A stretch of DNA of 64,000 bases from Glandiceps talaboti (lineage: Eukaryota > Hemichordata > Enteropneusta > Spengelidae). The notes beneath the pieces were generated by a model, which worked only from the letters and a program-made list of their open reading frames with translations, was not told where the DNA came from and made no database searches. Location of the stretch: assembly GCF_964340395.1 (NCBI RefSeq), contig NC_135557.1:907646-971645 (forward strand). The letters are read 5' to 3'. The position numbers and the translations under genes were made by a program. Shown one piece after another: positions 34,101 through 46,825 of the stretch; the stretch's first letter is position 1; each line of letters begins with the position of its first letter.

Positions 34101-34342
34101 GATACAGGATGTGGATTTCACATACATAAGGCGATGTCTCTAATTATGTGGCGCTGCTGATCGGCTGCCTACCTGTTGAGCGTGCTCCCAGTTTCACAAG
34201 GATTTTAACATTTGCCATTTTACCGCTTGTATTACTACTGATTGTTTTATTGTGATACCTGGAACCTGCCTGTGAACTGCAACAGGGTTTTATTCCTCTG
34301 CTGAGTTAGTAATTTTGAAGAACACTTCTGCGGCCATGTGTC

Positions 34343-36667
34343 GTGGCATCCGGAATCATCATGGCCGCCCGGTCTTTGTCATTCATATTTCGTCAACCGA
34401 CTTCAATGTCCTGGGGGAAGTGGCTAACAGAACGGATGAGATGCTATCCAAGTGCAAAACGGTCCCTCAATTCTACATTTAAACATCGTGGTCGAAAAGC
34501 TGGACATAAACATCCCAAACCAATATATTCGATTCAAACAATCATTAACAGTAGGCGAACTTCGAAGTCATTCAGTTTCATAGAACAGGTGCGTGGACGG
34601 ATACTGTGGAAAATTCCAATCGTTACTGAAGTAAATAATGGTGAGTCGCTGCCTATTCATACCGCGATTACACCCCGGAAAGCACAACCAGTCTGGAAAA
34701 AGCGTGACTCTGCATTAGTGAAAATCCCAAGGATTTCCACATGTCTCCAAAAACTGCAGTTGAATGCCACCCTGTGGAATGCCCGTTCTGTCAACGGGAA
34801 GATCGCCGCTCTCGCGTCAACACTGTTTGCCGAAAATTTGGACATTTTAGTCATCACGGAAACGTGGCTTAAGAGTCAAGACGATCCTGCCATCGCTGAG
34901 TTTCTTTCTTCGATTAGTGGCTACACTGTCCATCAGCATTCTCGTTCTAATCGAAGGGGTGGTGGTGTAGCAATATTAGCTCGTTCGAATCTTCGCGCCA
35001 TCGAAAAACGATCACGTACTTTTCAGTCATTTGAGTCACTAGATATAACTTTTCGATCATCAAGTCAGTCTCTGCATGTTATTGCAATATATCGTCTAAC
35101 AAAATCTACAAAGAATAAATCAACTACCGACGACTTCATTGCTGAATTTTCAACTCTCTTAGAAACAGCTGTACCGGCGTCTGGCCACCTTCTGATCGCA
35201 GGTGATTTCAATTTCCATATTGAAGACTCTGATTCACGTGATAATGTAAAGTTCGCTAACCTTCTGCACTCTACGGGCTTGCAGCAACATGTACATGAGC
35301 CTACACACAACAAAGGCCATACTCTTGACCTGTTAATAACTCGATCAACGGATCAAATTCTTCATTCTGTTCGGACTGAATATTCTCTTATCTCTGATCA
35401 CAGCCTTGTTTACTTCGGGCTGAAAATTCAACAACCACCAAATCGAAAGTTCACCATTTCAAGACTTGATTTCTGCACAATTGACATAACGGACTTACAG
35501 AACAAGCTTGCAACTAGTTTAGCAGACTATTCATCGGTCTCAAATGTTGAAAGTTCGTCAGAGTTCTACCACGACACCGTTACCAAAGTATTGGATGCTG
35601 TGGCTCCTATAATGACAAAAATAATGACTGAGAAAGTGCGGGCCCCGTGGTTTTGCGATGAACTCTTAGTGTTTCGGAAAGACATGCGTAAGCTGGAAGC
35701 TAAATGGCATATTTCGCAACTTGAAATCAATCGCCAAATTTTTCTAACCAAGAGACTTGAATACTTCCGTCTCTGCGATAAAGCGAAATCAACCTACCAT
35801 CGGACTCGAATTGAGGAAGCAGACAACAAAAAGTTATTTAATATCGTTTCTGAGCTGTCTAGTACAAAGGCTTTAAAAGCCAATACTCTTCCATCTGACA
35901 TCCCTGTTAAGGATATTCCATACAAATTTCTAGAGTACTTCGAAACCAAGTTCTCGACGCTTCGCAACAGGCTCAGTGCCAAGTTCGACGATGGCATTAA
36001 CGAGCTGCCGATTCACACCCTCACGGAATTCAAGCCTGTCTCAGCAGACCGAATTGAAACGCTCATCAAGCAGTCGCCTTCTAAATCGTGTGAACTCGAT
36101 ATTCTACCAACAAACTTTGTAAAGAATTCTATCAACTCTCTCGTACCTTTCTTCGTCAATCTGTTCAACGTTTCACTTTCAACCGGCACCGTTCCTAGTC
36201 AATTTAAGTCTGCAATTATTCGTCTGCTGTTAAAAAAGCCTGATCTAGATCACAATATATTGAAAAATTATAGACCAGTATCTAATCTGCCTTTTCTATC
36301 GAAAGTCCTAGAGAAAATTGTCGCACAGCAATTACATGATCATCTAACTAAGTTTGAGCTTTACACTAAGTGCCAAAGTGCATATCGGGCTAATCATAGT
36401 ACCGAAACGGCCCTTTTACGAGTCCATCAACGTGTCAAAGTGACCTCTACAGCGTCTTCTACGTCGCATATAAAGTACGGTGTCCCACAAGGGTCAGTTC
36501 TAGGTCCGATCCTATTCACATTGTATACAGCTCCTCTAGAGGATGTCATCATTGGACATGGCCTTGACTACATGATGTATGCAGACGACTCAGAGATTTA
36601 CACAATCTGCCAGCTGACATTCTACCTGATGTTAAAACGTGCATCGATGACATTCGTAGCTGGATGA
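34343..36667 (+). pseudogene. LINE ORF2: AP endonuclease and reverse transcriptase with RT motif A deleted
   Basis: A 774-codon open frame. After a basic N-terminus it has an APE endonuclease: LNATLWNARS (about residue 140), DILVITETWL, GGGVAILARS, IAGDFNFHIE (about 285), HTLDLLITRS and SLISDHSLV (about 350). RT follows, with LKNYRPVSNLPFLSKVLEK (about 640), STETALLRVHQ (about 690), then GVPQGSVLGPILFTLY (about 712) and MMYADDSEIY (about 745). The region between LLRVHQ and YGVPQGS is far too short. The segment that should carry motif A, with the first catalytic Asp, is deleted at about 36432 without closing the frame. A one-base shift near 36605 then moves the C-terminus to another frame. The copy is dead as an RT. 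Confidence 0.9.
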
Positions 36668-37413
36668 GATCAAATATGTTAGTCCTCAACTATGACAAAA
36701 CTGAGGTGATCCAGTTCTCATCACGGTTAAAAACCAACGTAGTAGAACTGACCAGCCTGAAAATTGGCGGGCTAGACATCGCACCATCTACCTCAGTCCG
36801 TAATCTCGGTGTTACTCTCCGTAGGGACGGCTCCATGTCTGATCAGATTAGTCACATTTGCAAGAATGGTTACTCTTCATTATACAAGATTGGAAAAATT
36901 CACAAACTGTTAGACAAAGCCTGTACAGAGAAATTAATACATGCATTTGTGACATCCCGACTCGATTACTGCAATGGTCTATTGTATGGAATTCCAAAAT
37001 ACCAGATAGATCGTCTGCAGTCACTCCAGAATGCTGCAGCCCGTCTTGTCAGTTGTACACGAAAATTCGACCACATTACTCCTATACTCTATGACTTGCA
37101 TTGGCTCCCAGTTGAGGCTAGGATTAATTTCAAAATCCTACTGATCACTTTCAAGATAATCAATCATGTAGCACCATTATACCTGTCAAATTTAATTAGC
37201 ATTTATGTTCCAACACGAAATCTTCGCTCCGCTGAAAAGCTACTCTTAGTCAAACCACGTGGCAATTTCAATAGATCCTATGGCCAGAGGGCTTTTTCAG
37301 TGTGCTCACCCTCTCTGTGGAATTCACTTCCATTTGAAATGAGAAATATAAAGACTGTTGACATTTTTAAACGTAGTTTAAAGTCATATCTTTTTAGACA
37401 ACATTTTAAGTGA
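36620..37413 (+). pseudogene. LINE ORF2 C-terminal part, frameshifted
   Basis: In the next frame the protein continues with CIDDIRSWMRSNMLVLNYDK, then LGVTLRRDGSMSDQI, KLIHAFVTSRLDYCNGLLYG, ILYDLHWLPVEARINFKIL and FSVCSPSLWNSLPFEMRN, ending SYLFRQHFK. This is the usual thumb and tail of CR1/L2-like RTs and is intact to the stop at 37411-37413. It overlaps the end of the upstream frame by about 50 bases, as expected for a frameshift rather than a separate gene. Confidence 0.88.
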
Positions 37414-37597
37414 TTGTTTTTAACTTGTCGGTTTTTATACATTGTGAATTATTTTAATCGGCCAGTTTTACACTTAGTCCCTTTTTGTGTGCTGTTATTT
37501 TCTTTTCTTTACTGCAATTTTTTAAACTTCAGTCTGTACAACGCGCTGAGACGCATGTGTAGCATGTTTTCTTACAATAAATAAATAATAATAATAA

Positions 37598-40036
37598 TTA
37601 GCTCTAACCTATACAGGGAGGTACTTAGCCAGACACCTTCCATCCTGTTTTGGGAGAAAGACAAATTATCACCTTGATTGCTACTGATTGGAAGGAGACA
37701 ACACCAAAGGTGAAAAAAAATTGAAAATAACACAATGTAGGAGGCCATTTAAAGGCATAAAAATATCAAACCATAATTTAAAGTCTTACAATGCTTGAAT
37801 ATGGTATCAAAATACCAGAATTGAAACAATTATGCTATGTATTACATATTATCTGGAAGTGTATTTTATTGTGGCAAAGCTGAAAGATATTTTGCGGATG
37901 TGCACTTGGTAATTTAAAATGACTTCTCTTGAAGTTTAATTTGGTTCCAAAAAAATCATGAATAAAGAGCAAAACATTTCAAGACTTTCAGACGTTTGAT
38001 GGCCCAATGACTGCTCAGCCCGCTCCAATGGTCTTAAACTATTGTTCAATTCTTTTTAGTGAACATTGGATATGCAACAGCTTAATTTAATCTCAATTCA
38101 TGCTTGTATGCATCATCAGAGCCAAATACACCACTGTATACGATATTATATAATTATATAATAGACTCAAATGTATATTGTTACATATCCTATTCAGAAA
38201 ATATAAAGAAATATCCTTAATTTTGAAAAAAAAAATGCAAAGCCCTCATGAGGATATATTGCCGATCACCAGAAAAAAATTATTGGGTAGGTTGAACAGC
38301 TTTTTTCATTTTTCTGGCCGAATGTCGTATCTTTCAAAATAATTGCCGAAAAGATGTCACATTCAAAGTAAAAAAAAAAGGATTGTACTTTCTCAAATAA
38401 GTAACACAACAAAATAATCATTTTCTTTCCCCAACTCCCAAAACTTTTATGGCCCTCCTTTATGTCGGAACCCAAGGTGAACTCAGTGAATCTCCTTGTC
38501 ATTATCAATATAATGGAAATTGAAGTTTGGATTTTGAAGTCGAAGGTACAGCTCTGTTTACAAATTCAGGGCCATTCTTTCCATAGCAAATTGTCGCTTC
38601 AAAATGAATTGCGGAATAACGCTAGTGTCAGTGTGCAACGAGATAATTATATCAAACAACATTTTAACCAAAGGCAACGTCGAACACAATTTTTGAAAGT
38701 GGATCTTCAAAGAGTAAATCTTAAACTGCGTACTACCAAGTTTAATAGTTTTTCAGGGCCACCAAATATTCCAACAAGCGACCTATCAGTCAGAATAGCT
38801 CCACTGTTTTTTTATTTATTTTTTTTATTTTGGTGACATGTAGAAGTGGTTCAGCTCTTCACTATGCAGTTTTGTTTTAGCGATGTAATAAAGTGGTTAC
38901 TGGTTTCATATGATGTCTCACTATAAAACACATTTTACACAGAAGTTGGTAATGTATTGTACTTTTATACCATAGTCACCATTTTATAACAAAAATCTAC
39001 TGTTATGAAAAATTGCACAAAATCTCTGAAAAAAAATGACTGGGAAATGCAAACAAGAAAAAGAAAAAAAATAGGATTTTGAGGTTGGCTATAAATAATT
39101 CCAGTGTCTTACAGTTTTAACCCTGGAAAATGTTAATGATGAATGAAATAAACTAGGGATCTAAAATAATTTTGAGGCAATTTGAATTTCAATTTTCTAA
39201 CAAATTTACCAAGTCAACAACATTCAACTTGTACTAGTTGTAGTAGATATATATGGGGAAGAAATGCATTAATGGCCATCTTAGTTTCCGTACGGCGACA
39301 ATCCCAAGTACCCGGAAGAGAGTCATTCTCAGCCATACGTTACAGTGGTAACACTCGTTCATATTCGATTACCCTTCATAAAGAAAACACAACGAAATGG
39401 TTGAAGTGATTTTTTTTTTAATTTCTTTTCATCACAAAAACAAAATCTGTGTGATCAAAAGTGTTGTAAACTAAACCAGAAAGACTCTACTCTAAACCTC
39501 CTTATACCCCCTATACCTAAAGCTACGCTTTCAGCTTTCGCTGACAGCGGAGCTAAAAAGAGATCTGCCGTTTTATCAGTATGAAATGTTTTAATATAAG
39601 GAACAAGATGTAAATGAGATCGAGCGCATCTTCGGAGTCACTGCATGCAGCATAGCAGGCGACCTCACATTGAATGACTTTCTCCGTCTTTTTTTTTGAG
39701 TTTCACTCGCTGACATTATAATTGCGACTTGCTATCTTCAAATGAAGGAGACTTTCAAGACTACTGTTACTCTCGGAAAATGCACAGTGCATGTGCGCAC
39801 TTCTTTTGTACTTTCCCGCACAAAGAGTTTTTAATTTGCTGCAAAAAGTTACAATTTTTAACTGGACACATTTTTATTCAAAGTTAAGCCAGCATACAAT
39901 AGAGATATAAGATACATATCAGCGAGGAGTCAGTGTACAGTCACTTTAGTGAACCATCAATTTAAATCGTGCATGCTAAGAATCGTCATGTAAATAACGA
40001 TTTTAATAACATCGCCATGTATTCAAAAAGTTGCTT

Positions 40037-40040
<4 letters not shown>
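37598..40040. other. Intron sequence without a supported gene
   Basis: About 2.4 kb of AT-rich unique sequence. Open frames of up to 124 codons (38462-38836) have no recognisable motif, biased composition and no splice support. A stem-forming GCTTTCAGCTTTCGC / GACAGCGGAGC segment is at about 39525-39555. Confidence 0.45.

Positions 40041-40075
<35 letters not shown>
40041..40075. repeat. Poly-G tract of 35
   Basis: Uninterrupted G run, potentially quadruplex-forming. It directly precedes the tRNA-like repeats. Confidence 0.95.
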
Positions 40076-40280
40076 CGGCAGCTGGAACCCAGACCACAGT
40101 GGTAAGAGGCAAGTGGTTAAACCACTCGGCCACTGACAACCCTGATTGGGTTCAAACTCAGACCAACCACAGTGGTAAGAGGCAAGTGGTTTAACTACTC
40201 GGTCACTGACTAACCTGAATGGGTTCAAACCCAGACCACAGTGAGAGGCAAGTGGTTTAACCACCCACTGACAACCCTGT
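40076..40280 (-). repeat. Three tandem tRNA-like (SINE-type) units
   Basis: On the minus strand each roughly 65-72-bp unit reads GTCAGTGGCCGAGTGGTTTA, then ACTTGCCTCTTACCACTG, then GGTCTGGGTTTGAACCC. TGGCCGAGTGG (40132-40122) is a good Pol III A box, and GGTTTGAACCC resembles a B box about 50 bases downstream, the spacing seen in Leu/Ser-type tRNAs. Units 2 and 3 have point changes (GACCGAGTAG) or a shortened A box (GTGGGTGG). No convincing complete cloverleaf was found, so this looks SINE-derived rather than a working tRNA cluster. Confidence 0.5.
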
Positions 40281-40410
40281 AAAGTATGTGCTTGTTTTTC
40301 TATTATTTTCACTTTAGTAGGTTTGCTACCTTCCAGTTTCATCTTCAAACCACATCCCTCGCTTACTAAAGCCATACTGTGTATTATCTGACTGTCTGTT
40401 TTATTCAAAA

Positions 40411-40441
40411 TAACAAAAACAAAAACAAAAACAAAAACAAA
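40411..40441. repeat. (AAAAAC)n microsatellite
   Basis: Four to five AAAAAC units. Confidence 0.85.
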
Positions 40442-40581
40442 TGAAACTAAAACTAATGCTGAAGAGAACATCTACCAGATTTGTCTATTATTTGAGAATT
40501 ATTTTTGGACAGCAACATGGCATGTTTATTGTACATATATACACAACCTGGTAACACCATTAATTTAGGAATGCATGCATA

Positions 40582-43500
40582 CATGTATGGGTTACTACTA
40601 TGTATGGGTTACTACAGTAACTATGTATGGATTACTACTATGTATGGATTACTACTATGTATGGGTTACTACTATGTATGGGTTACTACTATGTATGGGT
40701 TACTACAGTAACTATGTATGGATTACTACTATGTATGGGTTACTACTATGTATGGGTTACTACTATGTACATGTATGGGTTACTACTATGTATGGGTTAC
40801 TACAGTAACTATGTATGGGTTACTACTATGTATGGGTTACTACTATGTATGGGTTACTATGTATGGGTTACTACTATGTATGGGTTACTACTATGTACAT
40901 GTATGGGTTACTACTATGTATGGGTTACTACAGTAACTATGTATGGATTACTACTATGTATGGGTTACTACTATGTACATGTATGGGTTACTACTATGTA
41001 TGGGTTACTACTATGTACATGTATGGGTTACTACTATGTATGGGTTACTACTATGTATGGATTACTACTATGTACATGTATGGGTTACTACTATGTATGG
41101 GTTACTACTATGTATGGATTACTATGTATGGGTTACTACTATGTATGGGTTACTACTATGTATGGGTTACTACTATGTATGGGTTACTACTATGTATGGG
41201 TTACTACTATGTATGGGTTACTACTATGTATGGGTTACTACTATGTATGGGTTACTACTATGTATGGATTACTATGTATGGGTTACTACTATGTATGGGT
41301 TACTACTATGTATGGGTTACTACTATGTATGGGTTACTACTATGTATGGGTTACTACTATGTATGGATTACTACTATGTACATGTATGGGTTACTACTAT
41401 GTATGGGTTACTACTATGTATGGATTACTATGTATGGGTTACTACTATGTATGGGTTACTACTATGTATGGATTACTATGTATGGATTACTACTATGTAT
41501 GGGTTACTACTATGTATGGGTTACTACTATGTATGGGTTACTACTATGTATGGATTACTATGTATGGGTTACTACTATGTATGGATTACTACTATGTATG
41601 GGTTACTACTATGTATGGATTACTATGTATGGGTTACTACTATGTATGGGTTACTACTATGTATGGGTTACTACTATGTATGGGTTACTATGTATGGGTT
41701 ACTACTATGTATGGGTTACTACTATGTATGGGTTACTACTATGTATGGGTTACTACTATGTATGGGTTACTACTATGTATGGATTACTATGTATGGGTTA
41801 CTACTATGTATGGGTTACTACTATGTATGGGTTACTACTATGTATGGGTTACTACTATGTATGGGTTACTACTATGTATGGGTTACTACTATGTATGGGT
41901 TACTACTATGTACATGTATGGGTTACTACTATGTATGGATTACTACTATGTATGGGTTACTACTATGTATGGATTACTATGTATGGGTTACTACTATGTA
42001 TGGGTTACTACTATGTATGGGTTACTACTATGTATGGGTTACTATGTATGGGTTACTACTATGTATGGGTTACTATGTATGGGTTACTACTATGTATGGG
42101 TTACTACTATGTATGGGTTACTACTATGTATGGGTTACTATGTATGGATTACTACTATGTATGGATTACTACTATGTATGGGTTACTACTATGTATGGGT
42201 TACTACTATGTATGGATTACTACTATGTATGGATTATTACTATGTATGGATTACTACTATGTATGGATTACTACTATGTATGGATTACTACTATGTATGG
42301 ATTACTACTATGTATGGATTACTACTATGTCTGGATTACTACTATGTCTGGATTACTACTATGTATGGATTACTACAATGTATGGGTTACTACTATGTAT
42401 GGATTACTATGTATGGATTACTACTATGTATGGGTTACTACTATGTATGGGTTACTACTATGTATGGATTACTACTATGTATGGATTACTACTATGTATG
42501 GGTTACTACTATGTATGGGTTACTACTATGTACATGTATGGGTTACTACTATGTATGGGTTACTACTATGTATGGGTTACTACTATGTATGGATTACTAC
42601 TATGTATGGGTTACTACTATGTATGGATTACTACTATGTATGGGTTACTACTATGTATGGGTTACTACTATGTATGGGTTACTACTATGTATGGGTTACT
42701 ACTATGTATGGGTTACTACTATGTATGGGTTACTACTATGTATGGATTACTATGTATGGGTTACTACTATGTATGGATTACTACTATGTATGGGTTACTA
42801 TGTATGGGTTACTACTATGTATGGATTACTACTATGTATCGATTACTATGTATGGGTTACTACTATGTATGGATTACTACTATATATGGGTTACTACTAT
42901 GTATGGGTTACTACTATGTATGGATTACTATGTATGGGTTACTACTATGTATGGGTTACTACTATGTATGGGTTACTACTATGTATGGGTTACTACTATG
43001 TATGGATTACTATGTATGGGTTACTACTATGTATGGGTTACTACTATGTACATGTATGGGTTACTACTATGTATGGATTACTATGTATGGGTTACTACTA
43101 TGTATGGATTACTATGTATGGGTTACTACTATGTATGGGTTACTACTATGTATGGGTTACTACTATGTATGGGTTACTATGTATGGATTACTACTATGTA
43201 TGGATTACTACTATGTATGGGTTACTACTATGTATGGGTTACTACTATGTATGGATTACTATGTATGGATTACTACTATGTATGGATTACTACTATGTAT
43301 GGGTTACTACTATGTATGGGTTACTATGTATGGGTTACTACTATGTATGGGTTACTATGTATGGGTTACTACTATGTATGGGTTACTACTATGTATGGGT
43401 TACTACTATGTATGGGTTACTATGTATGGATTACTACTATGTATGGATTACTACTATGTATGGGTTACTACTATGTATGGGTTACTACTATGTATGGATT

Positions 43501-45062
43501 ACTACTATGTATGGATTATTACTATGTATGGATTACTACTATGTATGGATTACTACTATGTATGGATTACTACTATGTATGGGTTACTACTATGTATGGA
43601 TTACTACTACTATGTATGGGTTACTACTATGTATGGATTACTACTATGTATGGATTACTACTATGTATGGGTTACTACTATGTATGGGTTACTACTATGT
43701 ATGGGTTACTACTATGTATGGATTACTACTATGTATGGATTACTACTATGTATGGGTTACTACTATGTATGGATTACTACTATGTATGGATTACTACTAT
43801 GTATGGATTACTACTATGTATGGATTACTACTATGTATGGGTTACTACTATGTATGGATTACTACTATGTATGGATTATTACTATGTATGGATTACTACT
43901 ATGTATGGATTACTACTATGTATGGATTACTACTATGTATGGATTACTACTATGTATGGATGACTACTATGCATGGATTACTACTATGTATGGGTTACTA
44001 CTATGTATGGATTACTACTATGTATGGATTACTACTATGTATGGGTTACTACTATGTATGGATTACTACTATGTATGGGTTACTACTATGTATGGATTAC
44101 TATGTATGGATTACTACTATGTATGGGTTACTACTATGTATGGATTACTACTATGTATGGGTTACTACTATGTATGGATTACTACTATGTATGGGTTACT
44201 ACTATGTATGGATTACTACTATGTATGGATTACTACTATGTATGGGTTACTACTATGTATGGATTACTATGTATGGATTACTACTATGTATGGGTTACTA
44301 CTATGTATGGGTTACTACTATGTATGGGTTACTACTATGTATGGATTACTACTATGTATGGATTACTACTATGTATGGGTTACTACTATGTATGGATTAC
44401 TATGTATGGGTTACTACTATGTATGGGTTACTACTATGTATGGGTTACTACTATGTATGGGTTACTACTATGTATGGGTTACTACTATGTATGGGTTACT
44501 ACTATGTATGGATTACTACTATGTATGGATTACTACTATGTATGGGTTACTACTATGTATGGGTTACTGCTATGTATGGGTTACTACTATGTATGGGTTA
44601 CTACTATGTATGGATTACTATGTATGGGTTACTACTATGTATGGGTTACTACTATGTATGGGTTACTAATATGTATGGGTTACTACTATGTATGGATTAC
44701 TATGTATGGGTTACTACTATGTATGGATTACTATGTATGGGTTACTACTATGTATGGATTACTATGTATGGGTTACTACTATGTATGGGTTACTACTATG
44801 TATGGGTTACTACTATGTATGGGTTACTACTATATATGGGTTACTACTATGTATGGGTTACTACTATGTATGGATTACTATGTACGGGTTACTACTATGT
44901 ATGGATTACTATGTATGGGTTACTACTATGTATGGGTTACTACTATGTATGGGTTACTACTATGTATGGGTTACTACTATGTATGGGTTACTATGTATGG
45001 ATTACTATGTATGGGTTACTACTATGTATGGGTTACTACTATGTATGGGTTACTACTATGTA
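40582..45062. repeat. 17/14-bp minisatellite, open in all three plus frames
   Basis: About 270 units of ATGTATGGGTTACTACT (17 bp) mixed with 14-bp units (ATGTATGGRTTACT) and occasional CAGTAACT or ACATGT insertions. A 17-bp unit cycles through all three frames, and no phase of the unit holds a stop on the plus strand. Frames of up to 1,499 codons (MYGLLLCMGYYYVWVTT) therefore arise without selection. It lies in the intron between the 46174 and 32889 exons. Confidence 0.97.
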
Positions 45063-45375
45063 CTGCTCTCAGCTGTGGTCACTGTACAGTAAGAGTCTAA
45101 ATAATCTTAAGAGTTGCTTACAATAATGCTTTCCGTATTTTGATGCAGTACTAGCTCAATGTTTGCATCACAGTACTATGCAATCCCCACTTTCAATGTA
45201 CAATTATTTGAACATATTAGAAATAGTTATAATGGTCTGATTTTAGCAGTGCTTAATTCCGATACAATCCTTTATATAGGGATTCATAAACTGTATAGAG
45301 ATTTGTTGTATTTGTGCATGTCTGTATTTGTCAGTTTGTCTTTTTTTAAGTTCTATTTGTTTCATATTACTGTTT
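45063..45375. other. Intron, no gene seen
   Basis: Unique sequence between two arrays. Confidence 0.4.
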
Positions 45376-45855
45376 TTGTGTGTATTTTATTTCTATCTAT
45401 GGGATGTTTTTGTGTGTATTTTATTTCTATCTATGGGATGTTTTTGTGTGTATTTTATTTCTATCTATGGGATGTTTTTGTGTGTATTTTATTTCTATCT
45501 ATGGGATGTTTTTGTGTGTATTTTATTTCTATCTATGGGATGTTTTTGTGTGTATTTTATTTCTATCTATGGGATGTTTTTGTGTGTATTTTATTTCTAT
45601 CTATGGGATGTTTTTGTGTGTATTTTATTTCTATCTATGGGATGTTTTTGTGTGTATTTTATTTCTATCTATGGGATGTTTTTGTGTGTATTTTATTTCT
45701 ATCTATGGGATGTTTTTGTGTGTATTTTATTTCTATCTATGGGATGTTTTTGTGTGTATTTTATTTCTATCTATGGGATGTTTTTGTGTGTATTTTATTT
45801 CTATCTATGGGATGTTTTTGTGTGTATTTTATTTCTATCTATGGGATGTTTTTGT
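45376..45855. repeat. 34-bp minisatellite
   Basis: Fourteen nearly identical copies of TTTTTGTGTGTATTTTATTT followed by CTATCTATGGGATG. Again all plus frames are open (GCFCVYFISIYGMFLCVFYF). Copy identity is very high, so the amplification looks recent. Confidence 0.96.
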
Positions 45856-45929
45856 GTCTATCTTTTATCTTTTTCCTCTCTGTTTTAGCTATGGAATGTT
45901 GAGCGCTGTTGCATTCTTTTCTTTCCCGA

Positions 45930-46020
45930 AATAAAGTTTGATTGGTTAGTTAGATAAAGTTTGATTGGTTAGTTACATATTTTGATTGGTTAGTTAGATA
46001 AAGTTTGATTGGTTAGTTAG
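45930..46020. repeat. Short tandem repeat of about 23 bp
   Basis: Four copies of AAAGTTTGATTGGTTAGTTA with small spacer changes. CCAAT-box-like ATTGG is present in each. Confidence 0.85.
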
Positions 46021-46173
46021 AATGAATACAGAAGACTGAAAAAAATTCCAATATAGCAAAAACATGGCCTTAGAAATTGGATATTTAAACTTGATTCAAC
46101 ATGGATGCTACACAAGTTTATACTACATGTAGTAAATGGTATAAAACTGATAGTCTGTCTAATAAATTCTTAC

Positions 46174-46397
46174 CTCCTATGCGTCTCTTCAACCATTTGT
46201 CTTTGCTCTTCCATTTCTTTTCTAATCTTGGTCATTTCTTGCTGTATTAGGGATTCTTCTTTCTTCCTCTGTATTGCCTTGTGTCGTTCTTCCTTCACAA
46301 TCATTTGTTGTGCCTGGAACTGGGCATCTTTTTGTCTCTGTTTCTCTCTCAATTGTTTCTGTTTTTCTTTAATTCTTTTTTCTCTATTTTCTTTTAC
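46174..46397 (-). CDS. CCDC191: CCDC191-like gene, exon (second of five seen)
   Basis: The acceptor is TTAACTATTGCAG|GTA and the donor CATAGGAG|GTAAGAA. The exon has 74 codons and two trailing bases; phase 0 at entry fits the 48861 exon, and the two trailing bases join the 32889 exon to make Arg. It encodes VKENREKRIKEKQKQLREKQ, then QFQAQQMIVKEERHKAIQRK, then MTKIRKEMEEQRQMVEETHR. It is one long highly charged coiled coil, as expected of the central part of CCDC191-like proteins. The intron that follows is about 13.3 kb and contains the LINE and the 17-bp array. Confidence 0.78.
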
Positions 46398-46484
46398 CTG
46401 CAATAGTTAAACAATATAAACCATAGATAACCAATATTTAAAATACAAACCATACTTAACCAACATAAACCACTCAGACAGCTC

Positions 46485-46640
46485 CGTACAATGACGTTGA
46501 CAGTGTGATACACTTACACAGTTCCTATCACACTGTCAAAGTCATTGATAGGAACTGTGTAAATGTATCACACTGTCAAAGTCATTGATAGGAACTGTGT
46601 AAGTATATCACACTGTCAAAGTCATTGATAGGAGCTTGAA
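46485..46640. repeat. 47-bp tandem repeat with a leading inverted copy
   Basis: Two and a half direct copies of CACACTGTCAAAGTCATTGA then TAGGAACTGTGTAA. They are preceded by a partial copy in inverted sense (ATGACGTTGACAGTGTGATA, ACACAGTTCCTATC), giving a potential hairpin at 46488-46560. Confidence 0.85.
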
Positions 46641-46673
46641 CAGTGGTTCAAAAATTGTAATCAGTAAATGAAA

Positions 46674-46825
46674 AAGTGTGTGTGCACATACATGTATGTG
46701 TATGTGTGTGTGTAAATGTGTGTATGTATATGTGCATGCGTGTGTGTAAATGTGTGTATGTATATGTGCATGCGTGTGTGCAAATGTGTGTATGTATATG
46801 TGCATGCGTGTGTGTAAATGTGAAG
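46674..46825. repeat. GT-rich 34-bp minisatellite
   Basis: Three to four copies of GTGTGTATGTATATGTGCAT followed by GCGTGTGTGTAAAT. Confidence 0.9.

Larger units (their letters stand above)
34130..37597 (+). mobile_element. CR1/L2-like LINE, almost full length
   Basis: The body contains a GC-richer 5' leader (34130-34340), an endonuclease-RT ORF and a 3' UTR with GCGCTGAGACGCATG. It ends in ACAATAAATAAATAATAATA and a short ATA tail at about 37570-37597. It lies in the CCDC191-like intron, antisense to the host gene. The exact 5' border and target duplication are unclear. Confidence 0.8.

Noticed and set aside
38462-38836. 124-codon plus-strand open frame
   Set aside because: No recognisable motif, lies in AT-rich intron-like DNA, ends in a poly-T-encoded hydrophobic run; no homologous exon or splice support.
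40627-45126. 1,499-codon open frame and its 1,284- and 1,006-codon neighbours
   Set aside because: They are three frames of one 17/14-bp minisatellite with no stop in the unit; no domain, splice or start context supports a gene.
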